64,000 nucleotides of DNA, taken from positions 1-64,000 of the IMG/VR virus record IMGVR_UViG_3300044801_000206. One strand, given 5' to 3'. A model generated the notes under the pieces. That model made no database searches. It had not been told where the DNA came from and saw only the letters and a program-made list of their open reading frames with translations. Made by a program: the position numbers and the translations under genes. How positions within the stretch are numbered: the stretch's first letter is position 1; each line of letters starts with the position of its first letter. The stretch is from a virus. This document shows, piece by piece, positions 25,641-34,486 of this stretch.

Positions 25641-28600
25641 TACGCTGCTCCTTCACCGAGGCCCATCAGTTCATTGAAATTCATCTGCCGCAAGCCAGCG
25701 TGCCGGTCGCCACCGCATTCAATCCATTCCAGACCAGACCCTTCAGTATAGAAGGCTAGGGGAGTTGCCGCTGTAATCTGCACTCTGTAGGTTTTGCTTT
25801 TGTTGTACCCACTGCCCCAAACAGAGGGCAACAAGAAGCGTTCTACCGCTCTCGTGGCATGCGCCGGCAAAGTGGCCGTGAATGTGCCTGTATCGGACAA
25901 GATCGTCACCGTGATCTGAGATGCGCAAGTGTACATCCACCAGCCTTGGAAGACGAACTTCCAAAACTTCACCCCAAAGGTCTGTTCATACGAGTCCCAG
26001 ATCGTTACGGCAGCCGGCTCTTTGACATTCTCCACCGTCCAATCCCAGAGCTTGGCGAGACCATTTGTCCCTGGTGTCAACAACAGGCGCCATTGCGTTC
26101 CCGACAGATTCGAATTGCATGGCAGAATCACTCGCCGCGAGGTATACGTGGTGTTCACGCTGAACACCTGCACCGTCCCGGCTTCTTGTGTTTGTAGCGC
26201 AATCGCGCAGGCTACACCGCCAGTGTTGATGGTAAGAATCAGATTACGCGCGAGCTTGGGGTAGGGATAGCCGAGATCAGACCATGGTGTCCAGAGAACT
26301 ACATCCGCCGGGTCAGAGCCGGAAGATTCAGGGATAGGGCTCCAGCGATTAAACGCCCACGAAAATTGCTGGTACTTGCCTCCGTTGCCAGGCGTGATAG
26401 TCAGCCGCCACATTTTGGCGAACACATCCACAGGGATCGGATAGTTATTTTTCCGATTGTCCACCGACCCTGTGTGGTTCACGGTCATCACCGTGCCGTT
26501 TTCATTCTGCAAAATGACGGCCGCTGGCACGCTTTGGGTGTCTGCATCAATGGAGAGCCATGTCGGATTCTTGTCATTTTGGCTCTCCGCGTCCTTCCAG
26601 CCGGTGCTGTAGATGATGTCCGCAGGATACGGGTCAAAATCGAACTTATATTTCCACTGCTTAAAGCCAGCCGGAATGGTGCCGCCGGAGGGGTAAACGC
26701 GGACCATCTTGGCAATTGTGTCCGGCGCCAACGGAAACACGCATTTGCTCCGGCCTCCCGTGAGGGTGAAAGACGCTACTGCGGGCGTCACGGTCTGCCC
26801 GGCAATGCCGCTGAGAGTATCCATCACCAAGTTCACGTTCGATCCGCTGGTGTCGTCCCACTCAATCGTGATTGTCCGAAGGTACTTGTCCCACGGGTGT
26901 CCAAGGTCATCCCAATCAAACGTGTGGCCCACCACTCCTGGGTCGGCAGGCTGAAACTTGAAACTGTGGTTGAATAGCTGAAACTCCCCGCCGCCACTGG
27001 TCAACGCCGGTTGATTCGGGTCCACGAACAGGCGCCACATTTTCCCCTGCAATCCGGTTGGGATAGTGACGTTAATTTTCCGGTTTTCCTCCGTGGCTTT
27101 CGCGTTGAAGATAAAAACCGTCGCCCCGTCAGCCTGCACCTCTACCGTCACATCGACGTTATTGGTGTTGACTTCGATGTCCAACTGGTTCAGGTACTTG
27201 TTATACTCCGAACCGCCATCTTCCCACTTCGTAAAGGCGACGATATCTGGGGGGTATTGCTCGTGCTGGAAATTGTACTTCCAGGATTTGAACCCTATCG
27301 GCAGAGGTGTGGTCTGCGGGTAGAGCCGGATGTCCTTCGCGATCAGCCCGTCAGGGAGCGGGAACGTGCGCTCACTGCGGCCAGCGGTCCCAAGATCGAA
27401 TGTTGCCACTGCGGACTGGACGGTCCCACCGCCAATGCCAGTCAACAGGTCCAGCACCATCACGACATCACTGCCGCTGGTATTGTCCCATTGGATTGTA
27501 ACGGTGTACAGCCGCTTATCGTAGGGATAGCCTAGATCATCCCAATCGAAAGTGTGTTGGACTTCTCCCTTATCCGCCTTCTGGAAAGCAAAGCGATGGT
27601 TGAAAAGCTGCCACATGCCGCCGCCGATGGTCAGAGCCGTTTGAGTGGGATCAACAAAGATACGCCATTTCCTGCCTTTCAGATTTGGCGGTAGCGTAAT
27701 GTTGACCCTGCGATTGGACTCTGTAGTGGTGATGGCGAAGGGCGGCCCGGCATTGGCACCGTCTGTTTGAATCCGAACCGTTACTGCGACGTTGTTGGTG
27801 TTCACCTCGAAGGTAACTTGGTTGGCGTACTTGTCGTACTCGTAGCCGTCATCCTCCCACGGCGTAAAGGCAACGATGTCTGCGGGATAGTCTTCTTTCT
27901 GGAAACTGTACTTCCAGTTCTTGAAGCCAACCGGGATGGCCCCGACGGATGGATAGAGTCGGATCGCTTTGGCAATCAGTCCGTCGAGTAATGGGAATGT
28001 GCGTTCGCTGCGACCGGTGCCGGCACCCAGATCAAACGTCATCACTGCGGAGCGTACCGTGCCACCGCTCACGCCACTCAACAGGTCGAGCACCATGACC
28101 ACATCTGCACCGCCGGTGTTGTCCCATTGCAGCGTGACGGTATACAACCGCTTGTCGAACTGATGGCCCAAGTCGTCCCAGTCAAATGTATGCTGGACTT
28201 CTCCCTTATCGGCCTTTTGGAAGGCAAAGCGATGCGAAAACAACTGCCACATACCGCCGCCCGAAGTCAATGCCGTTTGGGTAGGGTCAACAAACAAACG
28301 CCACTTTTTACCCTTGAGGCTGGTAGGCACGGTGATATTGACGCGCCGGTTTGACTCAGTAGTTTGCGCAGTCCCAGTGAAAACCGTAGCGCCGTCTGTC
28401 TGTACCAGAAAAGTGACGCTCACGTTGTTTGTGTTCACTTCCAAATCGATTTGATTCAAATACTTGTCGTACTCATACCCACCGTCTTCCCAAGGCGTAA
28501 AGGCCACAATGTCAGCGGGATAGTCTTCTTTTTGAAAACTATATTTCCACCCTTTGAAGGTGACCGGCAGGGTGGTTTGTGGGTATAGCCGGATTGCCTT

Positions 28601-31600
28601 TGCGATCAATCCGTCCGGCAAGGCAAAAGTCTTTTCACTGCGGCCGGCAGTCCCGAGGATAAACGTGGCGACTGCTGACTGGACCGTTCCACCACTCACC
28701 CCGCTGAGGAGGTCCAGTACCATTGTGACGGAAGCCCCGCCCGTGTTGTCCCACCGCAAGGTCACAGTGTAGAGCTTCTTATCGAAGGGATAGTCTAAAT
28801 CGTCCCAGTCGAAAGTATGCTGGACCTCCCCGAGATCAGCCTTCTGGAAGGCAAAGCGGTGGTTGAAGAGTTGCCACATGCCGCCGCCCGACACCAGAGC
28901 AGTCTGGGTTGGGTCAATGAACAGGCGCCACTTTTTACCCTTCAGCGCCGTTGGAGTAGTGATGTTGACACGACGATTAGATTCCGTGGTTTGGGCGGTT
29001 CCCGTGAAAACAGTAGTCCCGTCCGCTTGGGCCTGGAACGTCACTGCCACATTGTTGGTATTGACCTCCAGATCAAGCTGATTCAAATACTTGTCGTATT
29101 CGTAATTGCCGTCCTCCCAAGGGGTAAAAGCCACAATGTCAGCCGGGTATTCTTCCTTCTGGAAGGTGTACTTCCAGCTTTTGAATCCAAGCGGCAGTGG
29201 AGTCGTTTGCGGATACAACCGCACTGCTTTGGCGATCAGTCCGTCGGGCAATGGGAATGTTTTCTCGCTCCGGCCCGCCGTGCCAAGCACAAATGTTGCC
29301 ACTGCGGACTGGACCGTTCCGCCACTCACGCCGCTCAGCAGGTCTAAAACCATCGTCACCGAGGCGCCACCCGTATTGTCCCATTGGATGGTCACGGTAT
29401 AGAGCCGCTTATCGAACTGGTATCCCAGGTCATCCCAGTCAAAGGTGTGCTGCACTTCGCCCAGGTCCGCTTTCTGAAACGCAAATCGATGGTTGAAAAG
29501 CTGCCACATGCCGGTGCCGCTGGCGATCGCCGACTGAGCTGGGTCTACAAAGATGCGCCACTTCTTGCCCTTTAGCCCAGGCGGGAGCGTGATGTTCACT
29601 CGGCGATTCGATTCCGTGGCCGTCACGGTGAAGGTGGGTCCGGCGTTCGCGCCATCTGCCTGGATCTGCACGGTGACGGCGACGTTGTTTGTATTAACTT
29701 CAAAATCGATCTGGTTAGCGTACTTGTCGTACTCGTAGCCGCCGTCTTCCCAAGGCGTCACGGTGCAAATGTCGGGCGGATAGTTCTCTGATTCCGGGAA
29801 AGTTACCTCAAAGATCCGGAAGAGATCAGCCGACGATTGAGGCGCGCCGCCTACCTCCGTCGCAGAGGAATACGGTCGCACCCGGAACAGCTTCCCGATT
29901 GTCGGATCTGATAGCGGGAAGGTTTTCATGCACCGACCCGAACTAAGGCCGGTCGGGCCGGTCAACGTGAACACCTGCGCGGTCCCGTTCGTCAGGCAGT
30001 CCCGGCCGCCGCGCGTTTCCAAAACAATTTGGCGATTTGTGCCAGCAGTATCGAATACCACCGTCATCTGGTATAGCCGCTTGTCGTGCCGGTTCCCCAA
30101 ATCCAGCCAGTCCGTGGCGCTGCCGGCGGTCAACAGACCGGTCTCCTGGTACTGGAAGATCAGCCGGTCAAGCGTGCATTGCACCGGCAATGCCGTCCCG
30201 GATAAGACAAACGAAATTGCACGGGCCTCCCGACCATAGGACTGATAAGTGCTCCCGCTCACCAAACTCATGTTGGGAAGTAGGGATACAAGTTGGCGCC
30301 CGACGAAAGAACTGCCTGTGGGGATGGCGATATTGAACGTATCTACGACCGTATCTGAATAATTCAAGAGCACTTGCACTGTGATGGTGGAGCCGCTGGC
30401 GGTATAAAGCTGTGGGTCCGCATCAAGCCACACCTCCTCCCACAGTTTGTTTATCGCCGGAGTGCCGAGATCAAACCACGGCAATTTCACCGACCAAGAG
30501 ATCCCCGCGCCGTCTTGCCCGACTCCCGCCGCAGTCCACCAGTCGCTGGTGTAATTGATCCCACCGCTGATGTACACCGCATCCGCAATCCCAAATACGG
30601 CACCAGCCGAAGTGCCTACCGCCAAGATCAATGACTCCGTGTCCGGCTCACGATAAAGCGTAGTGATGGTGTTGAACGATCCTCCACCGGCCGGTTGATT
30701 TTCGTTGAGTTGATACCAGCGACTGCCATAACGTGGTTCACAAGCCAGCGTCCATATATTCCCATCCGTCGCTGTGTAGACCAACCGCACCACCCCGCGC
30801 CGGTATTCCATTCTGGCACCAGCCAATGCGGCGGCAGCGGAATAGTTCAACGGGGCAATGCCGTTGAAGTACTGATTGTGGAAAATCGGGTCGATCGCTT
30901 CGGTGCGTTTGGTGAGGGTGCCCCCGTCCCAAGAGTAGACCCCATCGTTCGACAGGAACCACAATTCGCTCTCCGTCTTGCACCATGCCGATTGAGCAAC
31001 TAAGCCTTTCTTAGCTACTTCTGCTGCTTGGTAAAGTGACCCGTTGATGACGGGGACTTCAAACAGTGAGCTTAGATTCATGCAGGCTACTTGCCCGCGG
31101 AATTCGCAGAGGTTCACAATGCCATTCGAAGGCGTTCCGACTCCCTGGCTGGTGATGGCGCCGGCCGCGTCTATGCCGACAGGGAACGCTTGTGGAGACC
31201 CGGCTTTGCTCTTGTAGAGCATGTGCGGGTTGTTGGGATCGCCGGCCACCAGGAGTTGATCGCCGATCGAGGCCGCCAAATTGCATGGCTGCCCCATGAT
31301 GGTATCCACTTCCACCGGCGTGCCAGAGGCATGGGCAAACTGGAAGTACGCCGTAAGGCTGTTCGATGTCACCGACACTGCTACAACATCTTCTGGCGTA
31401 GTCGAATCCAGGATGTGGACTGTACTGCCTGGCGTGACGGAGGTGAAAACGCCAGCCGTCACGGTTATTGTGGCTGTCTGATATTGTGGGTTGCTAGGGA
31501 TGGCCGCGATCGTGCCACTGATTGGCGTTTTCACGGTGCTGGGCACGGGAGGGTCATTGTCCGTCTCTACGATGGCTTGGTAGACTAAATCGGCATCAGC

Positions 31601-32788
31601 CGTGTTGTCGGTGAAGGTTACATAATTGCCATACCCCGGATTCGCTACGTTCGCCACCAACCGGTAGAGCATGTCTGTCAACGTGCCGCCGCGGCGGTAC
31701 ACATTGACCGTGGGGAATCGCGTATTGTCTGCGACTCCCCAGATCAGGACGTAGGCTTGCCCGCCATTCACTGCGACAGGGACGCCTAAATAGATCACGC
31801 TGCTAACCGTCTTTGTCGTAGTGGAGTTAGCCGACATCGACTGTGAAGGGTTGCCCTGATCCTGTGTGGCCGCTTCCAAATAGCAACAAACCCAATCGTA
31901 AGGCTGAGTGCCATTGGGGCTGCTGACCGCTCCGCCATTCAGGTTCCCGGCGGAGGCAATGCCGGTAACGGTAACGCCTGCGCTGAACGCGCCTGTAGGC
32001 GCCACTCCTTGACCGTTTGAATCGTATAAACCGAATACTGCGCCTTGCCCATAGCCGGCATAATATGGATCGGCGGCTGAATTGCTGTACCCGACCACTT
32101 TCGCGTAGTACTTACCGTCTCCGGTCGGACAAGTGGCATCGACAATCCATCCAGACGGGACCCCGGAAAATGTCACCACGTCGGCATCAGCAATGCCGGT
32201 AGCATCGGCTAGGTAGATACGGACTGGGGTGATTGCATCAGCCCCCGTAACCGACACAGGTCCGGTCATTACCGCTGCCATCGGAACACCGTGCGCCGGT
32301 TGAATCCCCCACTTGGGGAGAGTCGAATAGGGATTCAGGCCACTGTCTTTCAACATGGCGTTAGGGCAAGCGAGGTAAGCCCACGGAGACCCGGTATCCC
32401 CCGCAGCGTAATCGGCCATCTCCCAGTGGGCTTTGTAGTCCGTGTCCACCGCAGTCGCCACCAGCGTTGCGGTATTGTAGTCCAGAGTCCGGTAAAGATC
32501 GCGAGTTGAAACTCCCTGGATGCCGAGATAGCGCGGGTTGGTTGAAGGCGTCAGCGGGTCTTCTCCGCCAGCGATGCGTAGCTTCCGGATGTGGTAGCAA
32601 TATAATTGCGCTGAGGTAAGATTGCCAACTTTCTTCGGGCCAGTGCGACTGCTGAGAGAACCTTCTTGATTGCTGCCAACATTGAGCGCGGACCTGTACT
32701 GGCCGTCTTTCAGAAGGTCAGGAGCGGCCTTCGAGAAGATACCTGCAAGCCCGAATCGAAACTCTGCGCTCTTGGGAGGGGTGGCCAT
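25640..32788 (-). CDS. Giant tail/fibre protein with tandem repeats
   Basis: A 2382-residue protein, the largest in the window. Residues 1-1000 are a mixed structural region (opening F-R-F-G-L-A-G-I-F-S-K-A-A-P-D). Residues about 1000-2050 hold five tandem units of about 209 residues, each starting Y-P-x-D-I-V-A-F-T-P-W-E-D-G and including T-F-D-W-D-D-L-G and A-G-R-S-E-K-T-F. More diverged half-units follow. Repeats of this kind suggest an extended shaft or adhesin. It has no signal peptide. The start at 32788 lies just inside the transposon at 32798-34475, which has entered the gap between this gene and the 1825-residue gene. Confidence 0.78.
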   Translation of the reverse strand: MATPPKSAEFRFGLAGIFSKAAPDLLKDGQYRSALNVGSNQEGSLSSRTGPKKVGNLTSAQLYCYHIRKLRIAGGEDPLTPSTNPRYLGIQGVSTRDLYRTLDYNTATLVATAVDTDYKAHWEMADYAAGDTGSPWAYLACPNAMLKDSGLNPYSTLPKWGIQPAHGVPMAAVMTGPVSVTGADAITPVRIYLADATGIADADVVTFSGVPSGWIVDATCPTGDGKYYAKVVGYSNSAADPYYAGYGQGAVFGLYDSNGQGVAPTGAFSAGVTVTGIASAGNLNGGAVSSPNGTQPYDWVCCYLEAATQDQGNPSQSMSANSTTTKTVSSVIYLGVPVAVNGGQAYVLIWGVADNTRFPTVNVYRRGGTLTDMLYRLVANVANPGYGNYVTFTDNTADADLVYQAIVETDNDPPVPSTVKTPISGTIAAIPSNPQYQTATITVTAGVFTSVTPGSTVHILDSTTPEDVVAVSVTSNSLTAYFQFAHASGTPVEVDTIMGQPCNLAASIGDQLLVAGDPNNPHMLYKSKAGSPQAFPVGIDAAGAITSQGVGTPSNGIVNLCEFRGQVACMNLSSLFEVPVINGSLYQAAEVAKKGLVAQSAWCKTESELWFLSNDGVYSWDGGTLTKRTEAIDPIFHNQYFNGIAPLNYSAAAALAGARMEYRRGVVRLVYTATDGNIWTLACEPRYGSRWYQLNENQPAGGGSFNTITTLYREPDTESLILAVGTSAGAVFGIADAVYISGGINYTSDWWTAAGVGQDGAGISWSVKLPWFDLGTPAINKLWEEVWLDADPQLYTASGSTITVQVLLNYSDTVVDTFNIAIPTGSSFVGRQLVSLLPNMSLVSGSTYQSYGREARAISFVLSGTALPVQCTLDRLIFQYQETGLLTAGSATDWLDLGNRHDKRLYQMTVVFDTAGTNRQIVLETRGGRDCLTNGTAQVFTLTGPTGLSSGRCMKTFPLSDPTIGKLFRVRPYSSATEVGGAPQSSADLFRIFEVTFPESENYPPDICTVTPWEDGGYEYDKYANQIDFEVNTNNVAVTVQIQADGANAGPTFTVTATESNRRVNITLPPGLKGKKWRIFVDPAQSAIASGTGMWQLFNHRFAFQKADLGEVQHTFDWDDLGYQFDKRLYTVTIQWDNTGGASVTMVLDLLSGVSGGTVQSAVATFVLGTAGRSEKTFPLPDGLIAKAVRLYPQTTPLPLGFKSWKYTFQKEEYPADIVAFTPWEDGNYEYDKYLNQLDLEVNTNNVAVTFQAQADGTTVFTGTAQTTESNRRVNITTPTALKGKKWRLFIDPTQTALVSGGGMWQLFNHRFAFQKADLGEVQHTFDWDDLDYPFDKKLYTVTLRWDNTGGASVTMVLDLLSGVSGGTVQSAVATFILGTAGRSEKTFALPDGLIAKAIRLYPQTTLPVTFKGWKYSFQKEDYPADIVAFTPWEDGGYEYDKYLNQIDLEVNTNNVSVTFLVQTDGATVFTGTAQTTESNRRVNITVPTSLKGKKWRLFVDPTQTALTSGGGMWQLFSHRFAFQKADKGEVQHTFDWDDLGHQFDKRLYTVTLQWDNTGGADVVMVLDLLSGVSGGTVRSAVMTFDLGAGTGRSERTFPLLDGLIAKAIRLYPSVGAIPVGFKNWKYSFQKEDYPADIVAFTPWEDDGYEYDKYANQVTFEVNTNNVAVTVRIQTDGANAGPPFAITTTESNRRVNITLPPNLKGRKWRIFVDPTQTALTIGGGMWQLFNHRFAFQKADKGEVQHTFDWDDLGYPYDKRLYTVTIQWDNTSGSDVVMVLDLLTGIGGGTVQSAVATFDLGTAGRSERTFPLPDGLIAKDIRLYPQTTPLPIGFKSWKYNFQHEQYPPDIVAFTKWEDGGSEYNKYLNQLDIEVNTNNVDVTVEVQADGATVFIFNAKATEENRKINVTIPTGLQGKMWRLFVDPNQPALTSGGGEFQLFNHSFKFQPADPGVVGHTFDWDDLGHPWDKYLRTITIEWDDTSGSNVNLVMDTLSGIAGQTVTPAVASFTLTGGRSKCVFPLAPDTIAKMVRVYPSGGTIPAGFKQWKYKFDFDPYPADIIYSTGWKDAESQNDKNPTWLSIDADTQSVPAAVILQNENGTVMTVNHTGSVDNRKNNYPIPVDVFAKMWRLTITPGNGGKYQQFSWAFNRWSPIPESSGSDPADVVLWTPWSDLGYPYPKLARNLILTINTGGVACAIALQTQEAGTVQVFSVNTTYTSRRVILPCNSNLSGTQWRLLLTPGTNGLAKLWDWTVENVKEPAAVTIWDSYEQTFGVKFWKFVFQGWWMYTCASQITVTILSDTGTFTATLPAHATRAVERFLLPSVWGSGYNKSKTYRVQITAATPLAFYTEGSGLEWIECGGDRHAGLRQMNFNELMGLGEGAA
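26633..29782 (-). repeat. Tandem coding repeats of about 630 bp, five units
   Basis: Five consecutive units, each about 630 bp, inside the 2382-residue gene. Each starts with the codons for Y-P-A/P-D-I. The units differ by scattered substitutions rather than being exact copies, and the outermost ones are the most diverged. Amino acids are kept better than bases, pointing to selection on the protein. Confidence 0.85.
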
Positions 32789-32919
32789 AGAATTTAAGCC
32801 TCGGGGACTGTTGCCTTCAGGCGACAGCGGAAGAGGCTTTCGGCGCTAGCCGACTGCCTTTCCCGGTTTAGTACTCCTGGGTCTTGCATTAACTGTCCGT
32901 CAGGTGCATACTCGCATAA

Positions 32920-33318
32920 GTGAGCGAGCGATACGCTAAAAATGCCGGAGCGGTTTTCAGTCTCAAGTACCACGTCGTGTGGTGTCCGAAGTACCGCCGC
33001 TCCGTGCTGGTCAAGCCGGTTGACATTCGATTGAAGGCGCTGCTTCGGCAGAAGGCCGAAGAGTTGGGGTTGACGATTCACACGATGGAGGTCATGCCCG
33101 ATCACGTACATCTGTTCGTGGAGGGTGGCCCTACGATCTGCGTTGCCGAGATCGTCAACAGGCTGAAGGGCTTCACGTCGCACGCGCTGCGCGAGGAGTT
33201 CCCGTTTCTTAAGTCGCGGCTGCCGACGCTCTGGAGTCGGAGCTACTACGCCGGTTCGATTGGCTCCGTCAGTGAAGCCGTGGTCCGAAAATACATCGAA
33301 GGGCAGAAGGGGAAGTAG
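32920..33318 (+). CDS. tnpA: IS200/IS605 transposase TnpA (HUH, Y1)
   Basis: A 132-residue transposase starting at GTG 32920. It shows L-K-Y-H-V-V-W-C-P-K-Y-R-R, the HUH motif H-V-H-L-F near residue 64 and the tyrosine in K-Y-I-E-G-Q near the C-terminus. It is related to the TnpA at 8383 but clearly different in sequence. The stop codon is followed at once by the tnpB ATG. The gene appears intact. Confidence 0.92.
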   Translation: MSERYAKNAGAVFSLKYHVVWCPKYRRSVLVKPVDIRLKALLRQKAEELGLTIHTMEVMPDHVHLFVEGGPTICVAEIVNRLKGFTSHALREEFPFLKSRLPTLWSRSYYAGSIGSVSEAVVRKYIEGQKGK

Positions 33319-34443
33319 ATGCGGCTCACCTACAAATACCGGCTGATCCCCACGAAGGCGCAGGCAGTCTTCCTGTCCGGCGAGCTTCGCGATGCCTGTT
33401 CGCTCTACAACGCCGCTCTCGAGGAGCGCATCGGGGCCTGGAGAACATGCCGCAAGAGCATCAACTACTACGACCAGGCGAACCAGTTGAAGGCGATGCG
33501 CGCCGACGGCTGCCTGACACTGGCGAATTTCTCGTGCTGCCAGGATGTGTTGCGCCGGGTCGATAAGACGTACAAGGCGTTCTACGCTCGCGTGAGGCGT
33601 GGTGAGACGCCAGGCTTCCCGCGCTATCGTCCCGCCCGCAGGTACGACAGCATCACCTTCCCGTCCTATGGCGACGGATGCCGTCTGCTGCCTAACGGTA
33701 AGCTGCGCATCCAGGGCGCGGGGCACATCAAGGTCAAATTGCACAGGCCGCTGGAGGGAGCCGTCAAGACCGTGACAGTTAAACGTGAGGCTGGCCGGTG
33801 GTTCGTAATCTTCAGTGTGGAGCGGGATGCCGCTCCGCTTCCGGTCAGTAATCGCGCTACGGGAATCGATGTCGGACTGAACAATTTCGCCGTACTGGCA
33901 GACGGCACGGAGATTCAGAACCCGTGCTACTACCGAAAGGCACAGGCCCGGTTGCGCTGTGCTCAGCGGAAGGTGGACCGGCGGAAGAAAGGCGGCATCC
34001 GGCGGCGCAAAGCTGTACGGTTGCTCCAGCGGGCGCATGTCCATGTCGGCAACCAGCGGCGTGACTTCCAGCACAAGCTGTCGCGCCAATTGGTCAACGA
34101 ATACGGTGTGATCGCCGTCGAGGACTTGAACGTGAAGGGGCTCGCTGGTGGGATGCTGGCGAAGTCCGTCCACGATGCCGGATGGTCGATGTTCCTGGGA
34201 ATGATCGCGTACAAGGCTGCGAGCGCCGGACGCGAAGTCATCCAGGTTGACCCGCGTGGCACGAGCCAGACGTGCGTCTGTGGGCAGCGCGTGGCCAAGA
34301 CTCTCGCGGATCGGTGGCACGATTGCCCGGTTTGCGGATTGTCGGCTAGCCGCGATCATGTATCGGCCCTCGTAATTCTTTCCAGAGCCCGGTGCGGGCT
34401 TTCAGGAGCCAACGTAGAGGATGTCGTCTCATGCGTTTCCTGA
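33319..34443 (+). CDS. tnpB: RNA-guided nuclease TnpB
   Basis: A 374-residue TnpB directly after the tnpA stop. The RuvC residues are complete: G-I-D-V-G-L (Asp), A-V-E-D-L (Glu), S-R-D-H (Asp). The zinc ribbon is C-V-C ... C-P-V-C. It is the same family as the edge fragment at 1-194. A detached copy of its last 118 bp of element sequence sits at 21842-21959. Confidence 0.92.
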   Translation: MRLTYKYRLIPTKAQAVFLSGELRDACSLYNAALEERIGAWRTCRKSINYYDQANQLKAMRADGCLTLANFSCCQDVLRRVDKTYKAFYARVRRGETPGFPRYRPARRYDSITFPSYGDGCRLLPNGKLRIQGAGHIKVKLHRPLEGAVKTVTVKREAGRWFVIFSVERDAAPLPVSNRATGIDVGLNNFAVLADGTEIQNPCYYRKAQARLRCAQRKVDRRKKGGIRRRKAVRLLQRAHVHVGNQRRDFQHKLSRQLVNEYGVIAVEDLNVKGLAGGMLAKSVHDAGWSMFLGMIAYKAASAGREVIQVDPRGTSQTCVCGQRVAKTLADRWHDCPVCGLSASRDHVSALVILSRARCGLSGANVEDVVSCVS

Positions 34444-34475
34444 GAAGCCGTCGCGTTCACGCGACGGTAGTTCAC
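34358..34475 (+). ncRNA. Predicted omega RNA region of the 32798-34475 element
   Basis: The 3' tail of tnpB plus the right end, 118 bp, including the terminal 8-bp hairpin. Delimited by its exact duplicate at 21842-21959. The guide in this copy would begin AAACTCACTATTTATTGCC. Confidence 0.6.
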
Positions 34476-34486
34476 AAACTCACTAT

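Larger units (their letters stand above)
32798..34475 (+). mobile_element. IS200/IS605-type element with tnpA and tnpB (second family)
   Basis: The right end is firm at GGTAGTTCAC (34475), after the hairpin CCGTCGCG-TTCA-CGCGACGG. The left end near 32798 has the stem CTGTTGCC-TTCA-GGCGACAG. The element sits in the gap between two - strand genes, 11 bp from the stop of the upstream gene, and disrupts no coding sequence. Confidence 0.85.

Noticed and set aside
26366-29575. Several + strand open frames over the giant fibre gene
   Set aside because: They recur with the 630-bp period of the fibre repeats, as shadows must.
32794-34359. Long - strand open frame opposite tnpA/tnpB
   Set aside because: It is the antisense shadow of two well-recognised genes and has no protein features of its own.
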